Shown here piece by piece: positions 8,682 through 16,574 of a DNA stretch of 46,373 nucleotides. Position 1 is the stretch's first letter; each line of letters starts with the position of its first letter. Under the pieces are notes generated by a model, which saw only the letters and a list, made by a program, of their open reading frames with translations, had not been told where the DNA came from and did not search any database. Source of the stretch: CG1-02-35-72 sp045046885 (GTDB taxonomy: Bacteria; Bacteroidota; Bacteroidia; Flavobacteriales; Flavobacteriaceae). Position numbers and translations under genes: made by a program. The stretch is taken from contig JASFYX010000012.1 of assembly GCA_045046885.1 (NCBI GenBank), forward strand, positions 1 to 46,373, given 5' to 3'.

Positions 8682-9542
8682 TTAAATAACCATTTTTTCT
8701 ATTGGTACTACTAAAATACCTTCGGCACCTTCTTGTTTTAAAGCGTCTATAACTTCCCAAAAAGAACCTTTGCTGATAACAGTGTGGATGGAACTCCACC
8801 CTTTTTCTGCCAAGGGCAATACTGTTGGACTGCGCATACCTGGTAATATTTTAACCACATTATCAATTTTATCATTCGGAACATTCATCAAAACATAGCG
8901 AGAATTACGGGCTTTTAAAACCGACTGTACTCTAAACTGTAAACGGTTTATGATGTCTGAATTTTCTTTAGAAATTTGAGGTGACGACACCAAGACAGCT
9001 TCAGATTTTAACAAAACCTCTACTTCTTTTAAATTGTTTTTAAATAAAGTACTGCCGCTACTTACCAAATCGCAAATAGCATCGGCTAAACCAATATTTG
9101 GGGCTATTTCTACTGAACCCGAAATATGATGTGCCGTGGCTTTAATACCTGCTTTTGTCATAAATTTATCAAGCGTATTGTTATACGAAGTGGCAATACG
9201 CTTACCATCTAATGCAGCTAAAGAGCTCACATTTGACGTTTTAGGTACCGCTATACTCAATCGGCATTTAGAAAAGCCCAATTTTTCAATAACAACAGCT
9301 TGACTATCACTCTCTACAAGGGTGTTTTCGCCTATTATGGCACAGTCTACCACGCCATCTTCAAGGTATTGTGGAATATCAGAGTTACGTAAATAAAATA
9401 CCTCTATCGGAAAATTAATGGCCTTAGCTTTGAGCTGATCACGACCATTATCAATGGCAATACCACATTCTTTTAACAGTTTTAACGAATCGTCTTTAAG
9501 CCGACCCGACTTTTGAATAGCAATTTTTAAATTTGTTTCCAT
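8682..9542 (-). CDS. hisG: ATP phosphoribosyltransferase, long form
   Basis: 286 residues, the committed first step joining ATP and PRPP. It is the long HisG type: a bilobed catalytic part (1 to about 205, with LKIAIQKSGRL, the PRPP-loop region DLVSSGSTLFKNN) and a C-terminal ACT-like regulatory domain (about 210-286) that allows histidine feedback without HisZ. The start is 10 bases beyond the attenuator hairpin, so expression should depend on read-through. First structural gene of the operon. Confidence 0.96.
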   Translation of the reverse strand: METNLKIAIQKSGRLKDDSLKLLKECGIAIDNGRDQLKAKAINFPIEVFYLRNSDIPQYLEDGVVDCAIIGENTLVESDSQAVVIEKLGFSKCRLSIAVPKTSNVSSLAALDGKRIATSYNNTLDKFMTKAGIKATAHHISGSVEIAPNIGLADAICDLVSSGSTLFKNNLKEVEVLLKSEAVLVSSPQISKENSDIINRLQFRVQSVLKARNSRYVLMNVPNDKIDNVVKILPGMRSPTVLPLAEKGWSSIHTVISKGSFWEVIDALKQEGAEGILVVPIEKMVI

Positions 9543-9552
9543 ATTTTTTTAC

Positions 9553-9583
9553 AAAAAAAAAGCGCGCCTATCAGGCGCGCTTT
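9553..9583 (-). terminator. Histidine operon attenuator
   Basis: Ten-base-pair stem (9583-9574 with 9568-9559, GC-rich core GCGCGCC/GGCGCGC), loop TGATA and a run of nine U on the minus strand (9561-9553). It lies between the His-rich leader peptide and hisG. A competing 7-base pairing is possible between 9626-9620 (CGGGTGT at the end of the leader gene) and 9578-9572 (GCGCCTG, within the 5' arm and loop). A perfect 10-base pairing also exists between 9665-9656 (leader His codons) and 9607-9598. This is the layout expected for ribosome-mediated attenuation. Confidence 0.88.
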
Positions 9584-9615
9584 ATATTATTTTTATGATT
9601 TACATCAATACAGCA

Positions 9616-9675
9616 TCATACACCCGAGTTCTCGTTTGTTTGTAAATGATGGCGATGATGTAAATTCTTAAACAT
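9616..9675 (-). CDS. His operon leader peptide
   Basis: Nineteen residues, MFKNLHHRHHLQTNENSGV, with four histidines in five positions (residues 6-10). It sits about 75 bases before hisG, with an intrinsic terminator in between. A stalled ribosome at the His codons would leave the last codons (9626-9620) free to pair with the terminator's 5' arm; a ribosome reaching the stop would cover them. The start is the only ATG in this frame, and a good promoter lies 19-48 bases upstream. It is too short to be listed by usual ORF calling. Regulatory function is inferred from composition and position. Confidence 0.88.
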   Translation of the reverse strand: MFKNLHHRHHLQTNENSGV

Positions 9676-9693
9676 TATTTCTACTTTATGGGG

Positions 9694-9723
9694 CAAATAT
9701 ATAGGCTTTTATTTTATTGACAA
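9694..9723 (-). promoter_or_regulatory. Histidine operon promoter
   Basis: On the minus strand TTG (9723-9721), 19 bases, then TATATTTG (9701-9694), an exact match to the Bacteroidota sigma consensus TTG-N(17-23)-TAnnTTTG. Initiation would fall near 9688, a dozen bases before the leader-peptide ATG. Confidence 0.7.
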
Positions 9724-9760
9724 GATTTTTTTAAATATTTTTTTGTGCATCCGTAATTCA

Positions 9761-9877
9761 TCATAATCCTGTAATTTCGACAATAACGAGCCTGTCAAAT
9801 ATTCGTTCTCCAAAATACCTACGATTTAACTTGTAAATAAATTCATTAAGGTATAAATTTGTTAACTGCAAATCCAT
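9761..9877 (-). pseudogene. Remnant C-terminus of an IS1595-like transposase
   Basis: A 38-codon open stretch translates to a segment containing NLYLNEFIYKLNRRYFG and ERIFDRLVIVEI. The pattern YL-EF-Y-NRR-FG-FDRL is the one I associate with the C-terminal end of IS1595-family transposases. No catalytic domain precedes it (plus-strand 9878-9990 shows nothing similar), so only the tail survives. It lies just upstream of the his promoter. Recognition is by motif only. Confidence 0.5.
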
Positions 9878-10027
9878 AATAAATTATTAATTGAAATAAA
9901 TGTACAATTTTTGTCCAAATTATGGTTAATTGGTTGAAGGCATGATGCAATCGCGCTTCCGCTCTACCGAAGTGTTGGGATTTCGGGTGGTAACAGTTTT
10001 ATAAATTTAAGTTTTTATAATATTTCT

Positions 10028-10089
10028 CCCATCTGTCTTCCTGAAGGGAAGAAACTGTTCCCTTCCCTCTGGGAAGGGCTAAGGATGGG
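10028..10089. repeat. Branched palindromic repeat upstream of the BatA-like gene
   Basis: Outer arms CCCATC (10028-10033) and GATGGG (10084-10089) enclose two hairpins: CTTCC-TGAA-GGGAAG (10038-10052) and the perfect CCCTTCCC-TCT-GGGAAGGG (10060-10078). This resembles a dispersed flavobacterial intergenic repeat. Apart from it and the transposase remnant, 9724-10150 shows no gene. Confidence 0.6.
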
Positions 10090-10158
10090 ATTGCAACTGC
10101 TCTCTCTTAATATTAAAGTTTATTTAAACTTATTTTGCTTTGTTTCCTTACTTTTTAA

Positions 10159-10188
10159 TTGTGTATCTCTATGTTTTTAGTATTTTTG
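10159..10188 (+). promoter_or_regulatory. Promoter of the BatA-like operon
   Basis: TTG (10159-10161), 19 bases, TATTTTTG (10181-10188): a full match to the Bacteroidota consensus with the same spacing as the his promoter. The start codon follows 16 bases after the -7 element, giving a very short leader. Confidence 0.65.
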
Positions 10189-10204
10189 ACAAATCTTTTG
10201 AACA

Positions 10205-12169
10205 ATGCATTTTAAGCATCCGCTTGTTTTAGTCGCTTTAATCTTAATAGTACTTCCTATAATTGTTCATTTATTTCAGCTACAAAAATATACCAAGACA
10301 CCTTTTACAAATGTTAAGTTCTTAAAAAACATTATTTTAAAAAATAGAAAGAGTTCTAAACTTAAAAAACTTTTAGTATTAATAAGTCGTATAGCACTTT
10401 TTACTTTTTTAATTTTGGCTTTTGCAGAACCATATTTGAGTGATAAAAAGGCCTCAGAAAAAACAAACATTATTGTTTTTTTAGATAATTCGTACAGCAT
10501 GCAAGCAAAAAGTAAAAATCTGAATTTGTTTAGCAGTGCCATTCAAAATTTAATTAAATTCTCAAGTACTACTTTTCAAGAAAACGATACTAAAATTACA
10601 CTCTTAACAAACGATCAGCAATTTAAAAATCTAAGCATTGGAACTTTTAAAGAGCAAATTTCTAAATTAAAGTTAAGTGCTCAACCTTTTAGTTTAGACA
10701 ATACGCTTTTAAAAATTGGAAATCTAGCAAGAGATTCAAAAGCCAAAACAAAAGCTTTTATTGTATCAGATTTTCAAATAAATACAGATAAACCTATAAA
10801 TAAAAAATTAAAGGAAAATGTAGATTTTAATTTTATAAAATTAGCACACAGTAACAAGACCAATATCAGCTTAGACAGTGTGTATATTTCTTCTAAAAGT
10901 GCTACAAAACTCAATTTAACGGTACTGATTAAAAACAGTCATTTTACAGGAAAAAACATATCTATATCATTGTTTAACAATAATTTACTTATCGCAAAAT
11001 CCAATACGAAGTTAGTTGAAAACAAGTCTTCAAAAATCAATTTTGTCATTGATAATAATACAAATTTTAAAGGGAAATTATCAATAGAAGACTTGTCATT
11101 AAAATTCGACAATACGCTTTATTTTACGACAAATAAACCTAAAACCATACGTGTTTTAAGTATTGGTAAACGCAATAATTCTATACGTAAATTATACAGT
11201 TCTTCAGAATTTTCTTTTGCGCAAAGTAAAATTGAAAGCTTAGACTTTACTCAAATAAATAACCAACATTTAATTGTACTAAATGCTGTAGAAATAATTC
11301 CAGAATTACTAAAAAAAGCATTGGTACAATTTGTAGAAAGTGGGGGTTCATTAATAGTTATTCCAAATATAAATAGCGCTTTAAATTCTTATACCAGTCT
11401 TTTAAGATTGCTTAACAGAACGGTACATATTGAAAAAGTTACTCAAAATCATAAAATTACGACTATAAATTATGCCCATCCACTGCTGAATAATGTTTTT
11501 GAAAAAGAGGTTACTAATTTTGATTACCCTAGCGTAAAAAGTTACTATAAACTCACAGGTAAAAATGTATCGAGTATTTTAAAATTAGACAATAATGCTA
11601 ATTTCATCAGTCAGATTCCTGTTAAAGAAGGCGCCTTATATTTTGTAGGAAGTTCCTTAAACACAAGTATTACTACTTTTGTAAATTCACCATTAATTGT
11701 GCCTATTTTTTACAATATGGCTTTACAAGGTACCGTTACAAATCCACTTTATTACACTTTGCATCAAAGCAATAAAATAGGGATAAATACAACTTTAAAA
11801 AACGATAAGGTTTTAAGTTTAAACAATACTTCTGTTTCTTTCATACCACAACAACAAATAAAACAAAATAGGGTTATTTTAGAAACAAATGAGCTACCTA
11901 ATAAAGCTGGATTTTATAACCTTAAAAAGGATACAATTAAATTAAAAGACTTGGCTTTTAACATTGACAGAAAAGAAAGTAAACTTCAATTTTACAATAA
12001 AAAGGATTTAGAATTAAACAAAAATACACACTTTTATACAAATTTAAATAAGGCGTTACAATCTTATAAAGATACTACTTCAATTTTTGAATTGTGGCAA
12101 ATATGTATAATCCTAGCACTTCTCTTTTTTATAATTGAAATCCTTCTTCTTAAACATTTTACCAAATGA
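10205..12169 (+). CDS. BatA-domain / von Willebrand A membrane protein
   Basis: 654 residues. The N-terminus is the BatA (aerotolerance N-terminal) domain: helix HPLVLVALILIVLPIIVHLF (5-24), the conserved FTNVKFLKNI and second helix LLVLISRIALFTFLILAFAEP (56-76). A VWA-like domain follows with the metal-site motif DNSYS (D94, S96, S98). A long beta-rich extracytoplasmic part leads to a C-terminal membrane helix (about 635-651). Its stop overlaps the next gene by four bases. BatA-type proteins are linked to stress tolerance in Bacteroidota, but the exact role of this stand-alone version is unknown. Confidence 0.88.
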   Translation: MHFKHPLVLVALILIVLPIIVHLFQLQKYTKTPFTNVKFLKNIILKNRKSSKLKKLLVLISRIALFTFLILAFAEPYLSDKKASEKTNIIVFLDNSYSMQAKSKNLNLFSSAIQNLIKFSSTTFQENDTKITLLTNDQQFKNLSIGTFKEQISKLKLSAQPFSLDNTLLKIGNLARDSKAKTKAFIVSDFQINTDKPINKKLKENVDFNFIKLAHSNKTNISLDSVYISSKSATKLNLTVLIKNSHFTGKNISISLFNNNLLIAKSNTKLVENKSSKINFVIDNNTNFKGKLSIEDLSLKFDNTLYFTTNKPKTIRVLSIGKRNNSIRKLYSSSEFSFAQSKIESLDFTQINNQHLIVLNAVEIIPELLKKALVQFVESGGSLIVIPNINSALNSYTSLLRLLNRTVHIEKVTQNHKITTINYAHPLLNNVFEKEVTNFDYPSVKSYYKLTGKNVSSILKLDNNANFISQIPVKEGALYFVGSSLNTSITTFVNSPLIVPIFYNMALQGTVTNPLYYTLHQSNKIGINTTLKNDKVLSLNNTSVSFIPQQQIKQNRVILETNELPNKAGFYNLKKDTIKLKDLAFNIDRKESKLQFYNKKDLELNKNTHFYTNLNKALQSYKDTTSIFELWQICIILALLFFIIEILLLKHFTK

Positions 12170-13422
12170 ATTTTTTAATAAAACAGGCTAAAATAATAGA
12201 TACTCAAAGTAAGTACCATCTTAAAAAGATGGATATTTATATTGAAAGTGATGCTATTAAATCTATTGCAAAAAAAATTACCCCCACCAAACCTCATAAA
12301 ATAATTACGTTAGACAATCTTCACGTTTCTCAAGGATGGTTTGACAGTAGCGTTTGTTTTGGAGAGCCTGGTTACGAAGATCGCGAAACACTTAGCAATG
12401 GCTTAAATGTGGCTGCTAAAAGCGGTTTTACAAGTGTGGCCATAAACCCTAATACAAATCCAGTAACAGACTCTAAAGCAGGTATCAGTTTTATAAAAGA
12501 TAAGGCCAAAGAACACATTGTTAACGCCTACCCTATTGGTGCTTTAACACAAAAATCTGAAGGTAAAGAGCTCTCAGAAATGTACGACATGCAACAAGCT
12601 GGCGCCATTGCTTTTTACGATTATGAAAAGGGTATTGAAAACGCAAATCTCTTAAAATTAGCTTTACAATATTCTCAAAATTTTGATGCCATTGTCATGG
12701 ATTTTCCTCTAGATAAAAATATGGCTGTTGATGGCCTTATGCACGAAGGTGAAAATAGCACCAAATTTGGGTTAAAAGGCACACCAGCTATGGCCGAAAT
12801 AATTCAGGTTAAACGTGACCTGACAATTCTGACTTACACTAGAGGACGCTTACACATTCCGAATATTACGTGTAAACGTAGTGTACAACTCATAAAAAAT
12901 GCCAAGAAAAAAGGCTTAAATGTAACTTGTAGCGTAGCTGTCCATCATTTGGTTTTAACCGATGCTGAATTATTTGACTTCGACACGAGATATAAAGTCA
13001 ATCCGCCACTTAGAGAAGCCAAAGATGTTAAAGCCCTTTTAAATGGCCTTATAGATGGCACAATTGACATGATAACATCGGATCACAATCCAATTGACAT
13101 AGAAAATAAAAAATTAGAATTTGCCCACGCCTTAAATGGGACTATTGGTTTAGAAAGTTTGTTTGGCGCTGTGAATTCGGTTTTAGATTTAGAAAGGTCA
13201 ATTAAGGCATTAACTCAAAAATCTAGGAGTATTTTTAGACTTCCACAAACTTCAATATCAGGAAATTCTAAAGCAGAATTGACACTCTTTAATCCAGAAG
13301 GCGAATATGTATTCAAAAAAGATGATATCCTATCAACTTCAAAAAATGCTATTTTCCGCAATAAAAAACTAAAAGGAAAAGTTTATGGTGTTATCAATAA
13401 TGGCAAAATAATTTTAAATTAA
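12166..13422 (+). CDS. Dihydroorotase homologue lacking metal ligands
   Basis: 418 residues with the amidohydrolase/dihydroorotase framework: GEPGYEDRET, MHEGENS-KFGLKGTP-AE, SVAVHHLVLTD and SDHNP near 305. The metal-binding D-x-H-x-H of true dihydroorotases is D60-S-S62-V-C64 here, the substrate arginine that follows is G66, and the later HIxH reads HIPN. The binuclear zinc site is therefore largely missing. It is best called a pseudo-dihydroorotase, possibly a structural partner of aspartate transcarbamoylase as known for noncatalytic DHO homologues in other bacteria. Database pipelines would label it dihydroorotase. It is coupled to the BatA gene and followed one base later by an esterase. 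Confidence 0.85.
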   Translation: MNFLIKQAKIIDTQSKYHLKKMDIYIESDAIKSIAKKITPTKPHKIITLDNLHVSQGWFDSSVCFGEPGYEDRETLSNGLNVAAKSGFTSVAINPNTNPVTDSKAGISFIKDKAKEHIVNAYPIGALTQKSEGKELSEMYDMQQAGAIAFYDYEKGIENANLLKLALQYSQNFDAIVMDFPLDKNMAVDGLMHEGENSTKFGLKGTPAMAEIIQVKRDLTILTYTRGRLHIPNITCKRSVQLIKNAKKKGLNVTCSVAVHHLVLTDAELFDFDTRYKVNPPLREAKDVKALLNGLIDGTIDMITSDHNPIDIENKKLEFAHALNGTIGLESLFGAVNSVLDLERSIKALTQKSRSIFRLPQTSISGNSKAELTLFNPEGEYVFKKDDILSTSKNAIFRNKKLKGKVYGVINNGKIILN

Positions 13423-13423
13423 T

Positions 13424-14071
13424 ATGGGCTTAGAATATTTACACCGATTACCTAAAAATAAAAATCAGAAAAACCCACCTTTACTCTTGTTAATTCACGG
13501 TTATGGCAGCAACGAAGCCGATTTATTTTCGTTTGCAGATCATTTACCCGATGAATTTTTAGTTGTCAGTGTGAGAGCCCCACTGACCCTTGGCTATCAA
13601 AGTTATGCCTGGTACACCATTAATTTTAATGATGCTGACGGAAATTACTCTGATACTCCCGAAGCTTTAAAAGCCAAAGAAAATATTCTGCAATTTTTAA
13701 GTGACTTGCAAAATGAATTGCCTTATGACGCTAAAAATGTCACCCTTTTAGGATTTAGTCAAGGCACTATTTTAAGTTATGCTTTAGCCCTATCTTATCC
13801 CGAAAAATTTAAAAATATTATCGCTTTAAGTGGTTATATAAAAGAAGAATTGATTTCAAAGCCAAATGATACTTCTCTGTATAAAAATTTAGATATTTTC
13901 ATATCGCACGGTATTCAAGATCAAGTCATCCCGCTACAATGGGCAGAAAAGGCGCCTAAATTTTTAAATGCTCTTGGCATTAATAATTGTTTTAAAACCT
14001 ATCTTTCCGGACACGGTGTCACACCTCAAAATTTTAACGATTTAAACCAATGGTTACTAACTAAACTCTAA
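13424..14071 (+). CDS. Phospholipase/carboxylesterase family alpha/beta hydrolase
   Basis: 215 residues, no signal peptide, so cytoplasmic. Oxyanion motif LLIHGYGSNE (22-31), nucleophile S112 in GFSQG, acid in HGIQDQVIP and histidine in LSGHGVTPQ near the end, all typical of the acyl-protein thioesterase/YpfH-like group. Its substrate cannot be told from the sequence. It starts one base after the dihydroorotase-like gene and is followed five bases later by a DsrE-like gene, so all belong to one transcript. Confidence 0.88.
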   Translation: MGLEYLHRLPKNKNQKNPPLLLLIHGYGSNEADLFSFADHLPDEFLVVSVRAPLTLGYQSYAWYTINFNDADGNYSDTPEALKAKENILQFLSDLQNELPYDAKNVTLLGFSQGTILSYALALSYPEKFKNIIALSGYIKEELISKPNDTSLYKNLDIFISHGIQDQVIPLQWAEKAPKFLNALGINNCFKTYLSGHGVTPQNFNDLNQWLLTKL

Positions 14072-14076
14072 ATATT

Positions 14077-14610
14077 ATGAAAAATTTAAGCTTACTAATT
14101 GTCTTTTTAACTGTGTTAGCTAATGCTCAAGAACTCCAAAAAGGGACAATTATTAAAAATTATGGCCTGTTTTACAATATCCAAAATCCAGATAAAAATC
14201 TAAATCCCAATAAGGAATACAGCGTTATCTTTGATATTAGAAAAACATCTAATGATATCAATGCTGTCAATCCACTTATTGATGTAGTAGCGCGCTTTAT
14301 AAATATGCATGTCGCACAAGGCTTGCCTCAAAAAAACTTACATTTAGTAGTTATTATGCATGGGGGCGCTTCAAAAGATGTGCTGAGTAACACAGCTTAT
14401 AAAGAACGCTTTCGTAAAAAGAATCCAAATTTAGACTTACTTAAAGCCCTCAAAAAAAATGGTGTCGAAATTTTTGTTTGTGGTCAATCGGCTTTACATA
14501 GAGGCATTAAAAGAGAAGAAGTTAGCAAACCCGTAAAATTTGCACTTTCTGCTTTAACAGTTTTAACAGAATATCAAAGTTTGAACTATCAATTAATTGA
14601 TTTTAATTAG
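14077..14610 (+). CDS. Exported DsrE-like protein
   Basis: 177 residues. A signal peptide (MKNLSLLIVFLTVLANAQ, cleavage near 18) precedes a DsrE/DsrF-type fold: INMHVAQGLPQKNLHLVVIMHGGAS and NGVEIFVCGQSALHRGIKREE. The single conserved cysteine in VCGQSA is the position that carries sulfur or redox activity in cytoplasmic relatives. Periplasmic forms are of unknown function. Last gene of the 10205-14610 operon. Confidence 0.82.
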   Translation: MKNLSLLIVFLTVLANAQELQKGTIIKNYGLFYNIQNPDKNLNPNKEYSVIFDIRKTSNDINAVNPLIDVVARFINMHVAQGLPQKNLHLVVIMHGGASKDVLSNTAYKERFRKKNPNLDLLKALKKNGVEIFVCGQSALHRGIKREEVSKPVKFALSALTVLTEYQSLNYQLIDFN

Positions 14611-14640
14611 ATATTAGACAAGCTAATCCGACTCAAAAAA

Positions 14641-15213
14641 ATGGGAATATACATAGAAGATAAGAAATTTGATAAACTTATTTTTACAAAAAAGCAACTG
14701 AATAAGGGTGATTATGAATATTGTACATTTTCAAATTGCGATTTTTCAAATTCAGACTTAACAGAAATTATATTTTCAGAATGCGAATTCATTAACTGTA
14801 ATTTAAGTATGGTTAAATTGACAGAAACTGCTTTGAGAAATGTCAAATTTAAAGATTGTAAAATGTTAGGTATAAATTTTGAGCATTGTAACGAATTTGG
14901 ACTTGAAATATCATTTGAAAACTGTACATTAAATCATTGTATATTTTATAAAATAAAATTAAAAAAGACCCCTTTTAAAAACTCCCAATTAAACGAAACC
15001 GACTTTTCCGAATGTGATTTAACAAATTCTACTTTTGACAACTGCGATTTAACCAGAGCAACTTTTAGTAATACAATTCTCGAAAATGTCGATTTTAAAA
15101 CGGCATACAATTTTGAAATTGATCCAGAATTTAATAGAATTAAAAAAGCAAAATTCTCAATCGAAAATCTTTCAGGACTTTTAACAAAATACAATATCAA
15201 AATAGAGAGATAA
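14641..15213 (+). CDS. Pentapeptide-repeat protein, Qnr-like
   Basis: 190 residues made of tandem A(D/N)LXX-type pentapeptides with central F or L and frequent cysteine: CTFSNCDFSNSDLTEIIFSECEF near 29-51 and TDFSECDLTNSTFDNCDLTR near 120-140. A short break with GLEISFEN and a C-terminal helical cap (RIKKAKFSIENLSGLLTKYNI) fit the Qnr/McbG architecture, a right-handed quadrilateral beta helix that imitates DNA and protects gyrase. Qnr proteins are usually about 215 residues, so this is short. Its stop overlaps the ATG of a GyrI-like gene by one base (TAATG). Role in gyrase protection is inferred. Confidence 0.82.
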   Translation: MGIYIEDKKFDKLIFTKKQLNKGDYEYCTFSNCDFSNSDLTEIIFSECEFINCNLSMVKLTETALRNVKFKDCKMLGINFEHCNEFGLEISFENCTLNHCIFYKIKLKKTPFKNSQLNETDFSECDLTNSTFDNCDLTRATFSNTILENVDFKTAYNFEIDPEFNRIKKAKFSIENLSGLLTKYNIKIER

Positions 15214-15649
15214 TGAAAAATGAACCAAGAGTAGAAAATTTACCTCAGAAGCGATTAGTTGGAAAAAACTAAAAATGTCATTGGCTGAGAATAAAACTTT
15301 TGTACTATGGAAATCGTTTATGCCAAGACTTAAGGAAATAACCAACAGGAAAAGTAATGAAATGTTTTCTTTACAAGTTTATAACGAACCTATAAGATTA
15401 GGTGATTCAAACCAAGAATTTGAGAAATGGGCTCTTGTAGAAGTTTCAAACTTTGAAAATATGCCAATTGAAATGGAAACTTTTGATTTAGAAAGTGGCC
15501 TTTATGCAGTTTTTCATTATAAACCTGAATTAGACGAAAGGCCCCATTTTGAAATATTAGGTGAAAAATATAAAAACGATGACCCAAATTCTGAAGAAGA
15601 AATTTGGATACCTATACGGAATAAAAACAACCATCATCTAACAAAATAA
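15213..15649 (+). pseudogene. Frameshifted GyrI-like small-molecule-binding protein
   Basis: Translation from the ATG overlapping the preceding gene gives MKNEPRVENLPQKRLVGKN and stops at 15270-15272. The rest (from ATG 15275) is in another frame: MSLAENKTFVLWKSFMPRLKEI, then DSNQEFEKWALVEVSNFENMP and a C-terminal DDPNSEEEIWIPIR, the GyrI-like/AraC effector-binding fold of about 145 residues. Adding one A to the run 15263-15268 rejoins them as LVGKKLKMSLAENK. Alternatively a truncated protein could start at 15275, but it would lack the first beta strand. A slip in the A-run may be a sequencing error, a recent mutation or phase variation. Confidence 0.75.
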
Positions 15650-15661
15650 AATTACATGTTT

Positions 15662-16423
15662 TTAAACTGTAATCTTCAAATTATCATAAGCTAAAAACAC
15701 ATTTTTTGGCAGTAATTTTTCTACTTCTTTATGAAATCCTAGTTTATGACTAATATGGGTTATATACGCTTTTTGTGGTTTAATTTCTGCAATAAAATCT
15801 AGAGCCTCTTGTAAGTTAAAATGTGTAGGGTGTGGACTAATTCTCAAGGCATTCACAACTAAAATTTTTACATTTTTAAGTTTTTCTTTTTCTTGATTAT
15901 AAATAGTTTTAGCATCAGTTATATAAACAAAATTATTAATTCTAAAACCCAAAATATCTATATTACCATGTCCCAATTTCATAGGGGTAACAGTCAAATT
16001 TTTAATTTTAAAAGAGTCTTTATCAACAATATACGAAACAACACTCGGCGCGCCTTCATATCTGTTTTCTGTGGCAAAAATATAGCTAAATCGTATTTTT
16101 AAATTTTCAATAACTCGTTGAAGAGCGTAAATTGGCATAGCGCCATATCTACGACAAAAGGGACGCAAATCGTCTATACCAGCAGTATGATCTGAATGTT
16201 CATGCGTATATAAAACCGCCTCAATTTTATCAATTGAATTAGTCAGCATTTGTTGCCTAAAATCAGGCCCCGTATCTATGACAATTTGCGTATCTTTGTA
16301 GGACACAAAAACAGAAGACCGCAATCTTTTATCTTTAATGTCAGACGATAAACATACAGGATCTTTACTCCCAATTATGGGAATACCTTGTGAGGTGCCG
16401 GTTCCTAAAAATATTACTTCCAA
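15662..16423 (-). CDS. MBL-fold metallohydrolase, PhnP-like
   Basis: 253 residues, complete metallo-beta-lactamase fold. N-terminal LGTGTSQGIPIIGS, then TQIVIDTGPDFRQQM, the metal motif THEHSDHTAGIDDLRPF and later HPTHFN and YITHISHKLG. This arrangement is that of the PhnP-type phosphodiesterases/lipoate-linked MBL proteins of Bacteroidota. The native substrate is unknown. It is transcribed towards the GyrI-like gene, 12 bases away, and away from pnt. Confidence 0.85.
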   Translation of the reverse strand: MEVIFLGTGTSQGIPIIGSKDPVCLSSDIKDKRLRSSVFVSYKDTQIVIDTGPDFRQQMLTNSIDKIEAVLYTHEHSDHTAGIDDLRPFCRRYGAMPIYALQRVIENLKIRFSYIFATENRYEGAPSVVSYIVDKDSFKIKNLTVTPMKLGHGNIDILGFRINNFVYITDAKTIYNQEKEKLKNVKILVVNALRISPHPTHFNLQEALDFIAEIKPQKAYITHISHKLGFHKEVEKLLPKNVFLAYDNLKITV

Positions 16424-16574
16424 TTATTTATTTTTGAATTTTAAAAATACATATTTTTTTAACTCTTATGCTAAATAATTTTAACCATTTTTTTGAAATC
16501 ATTGATAATTATCATAATTATTTTACAACAATAGACTTACATTTGTCAAATTTTAATTTTTAAAAATTCATTTT

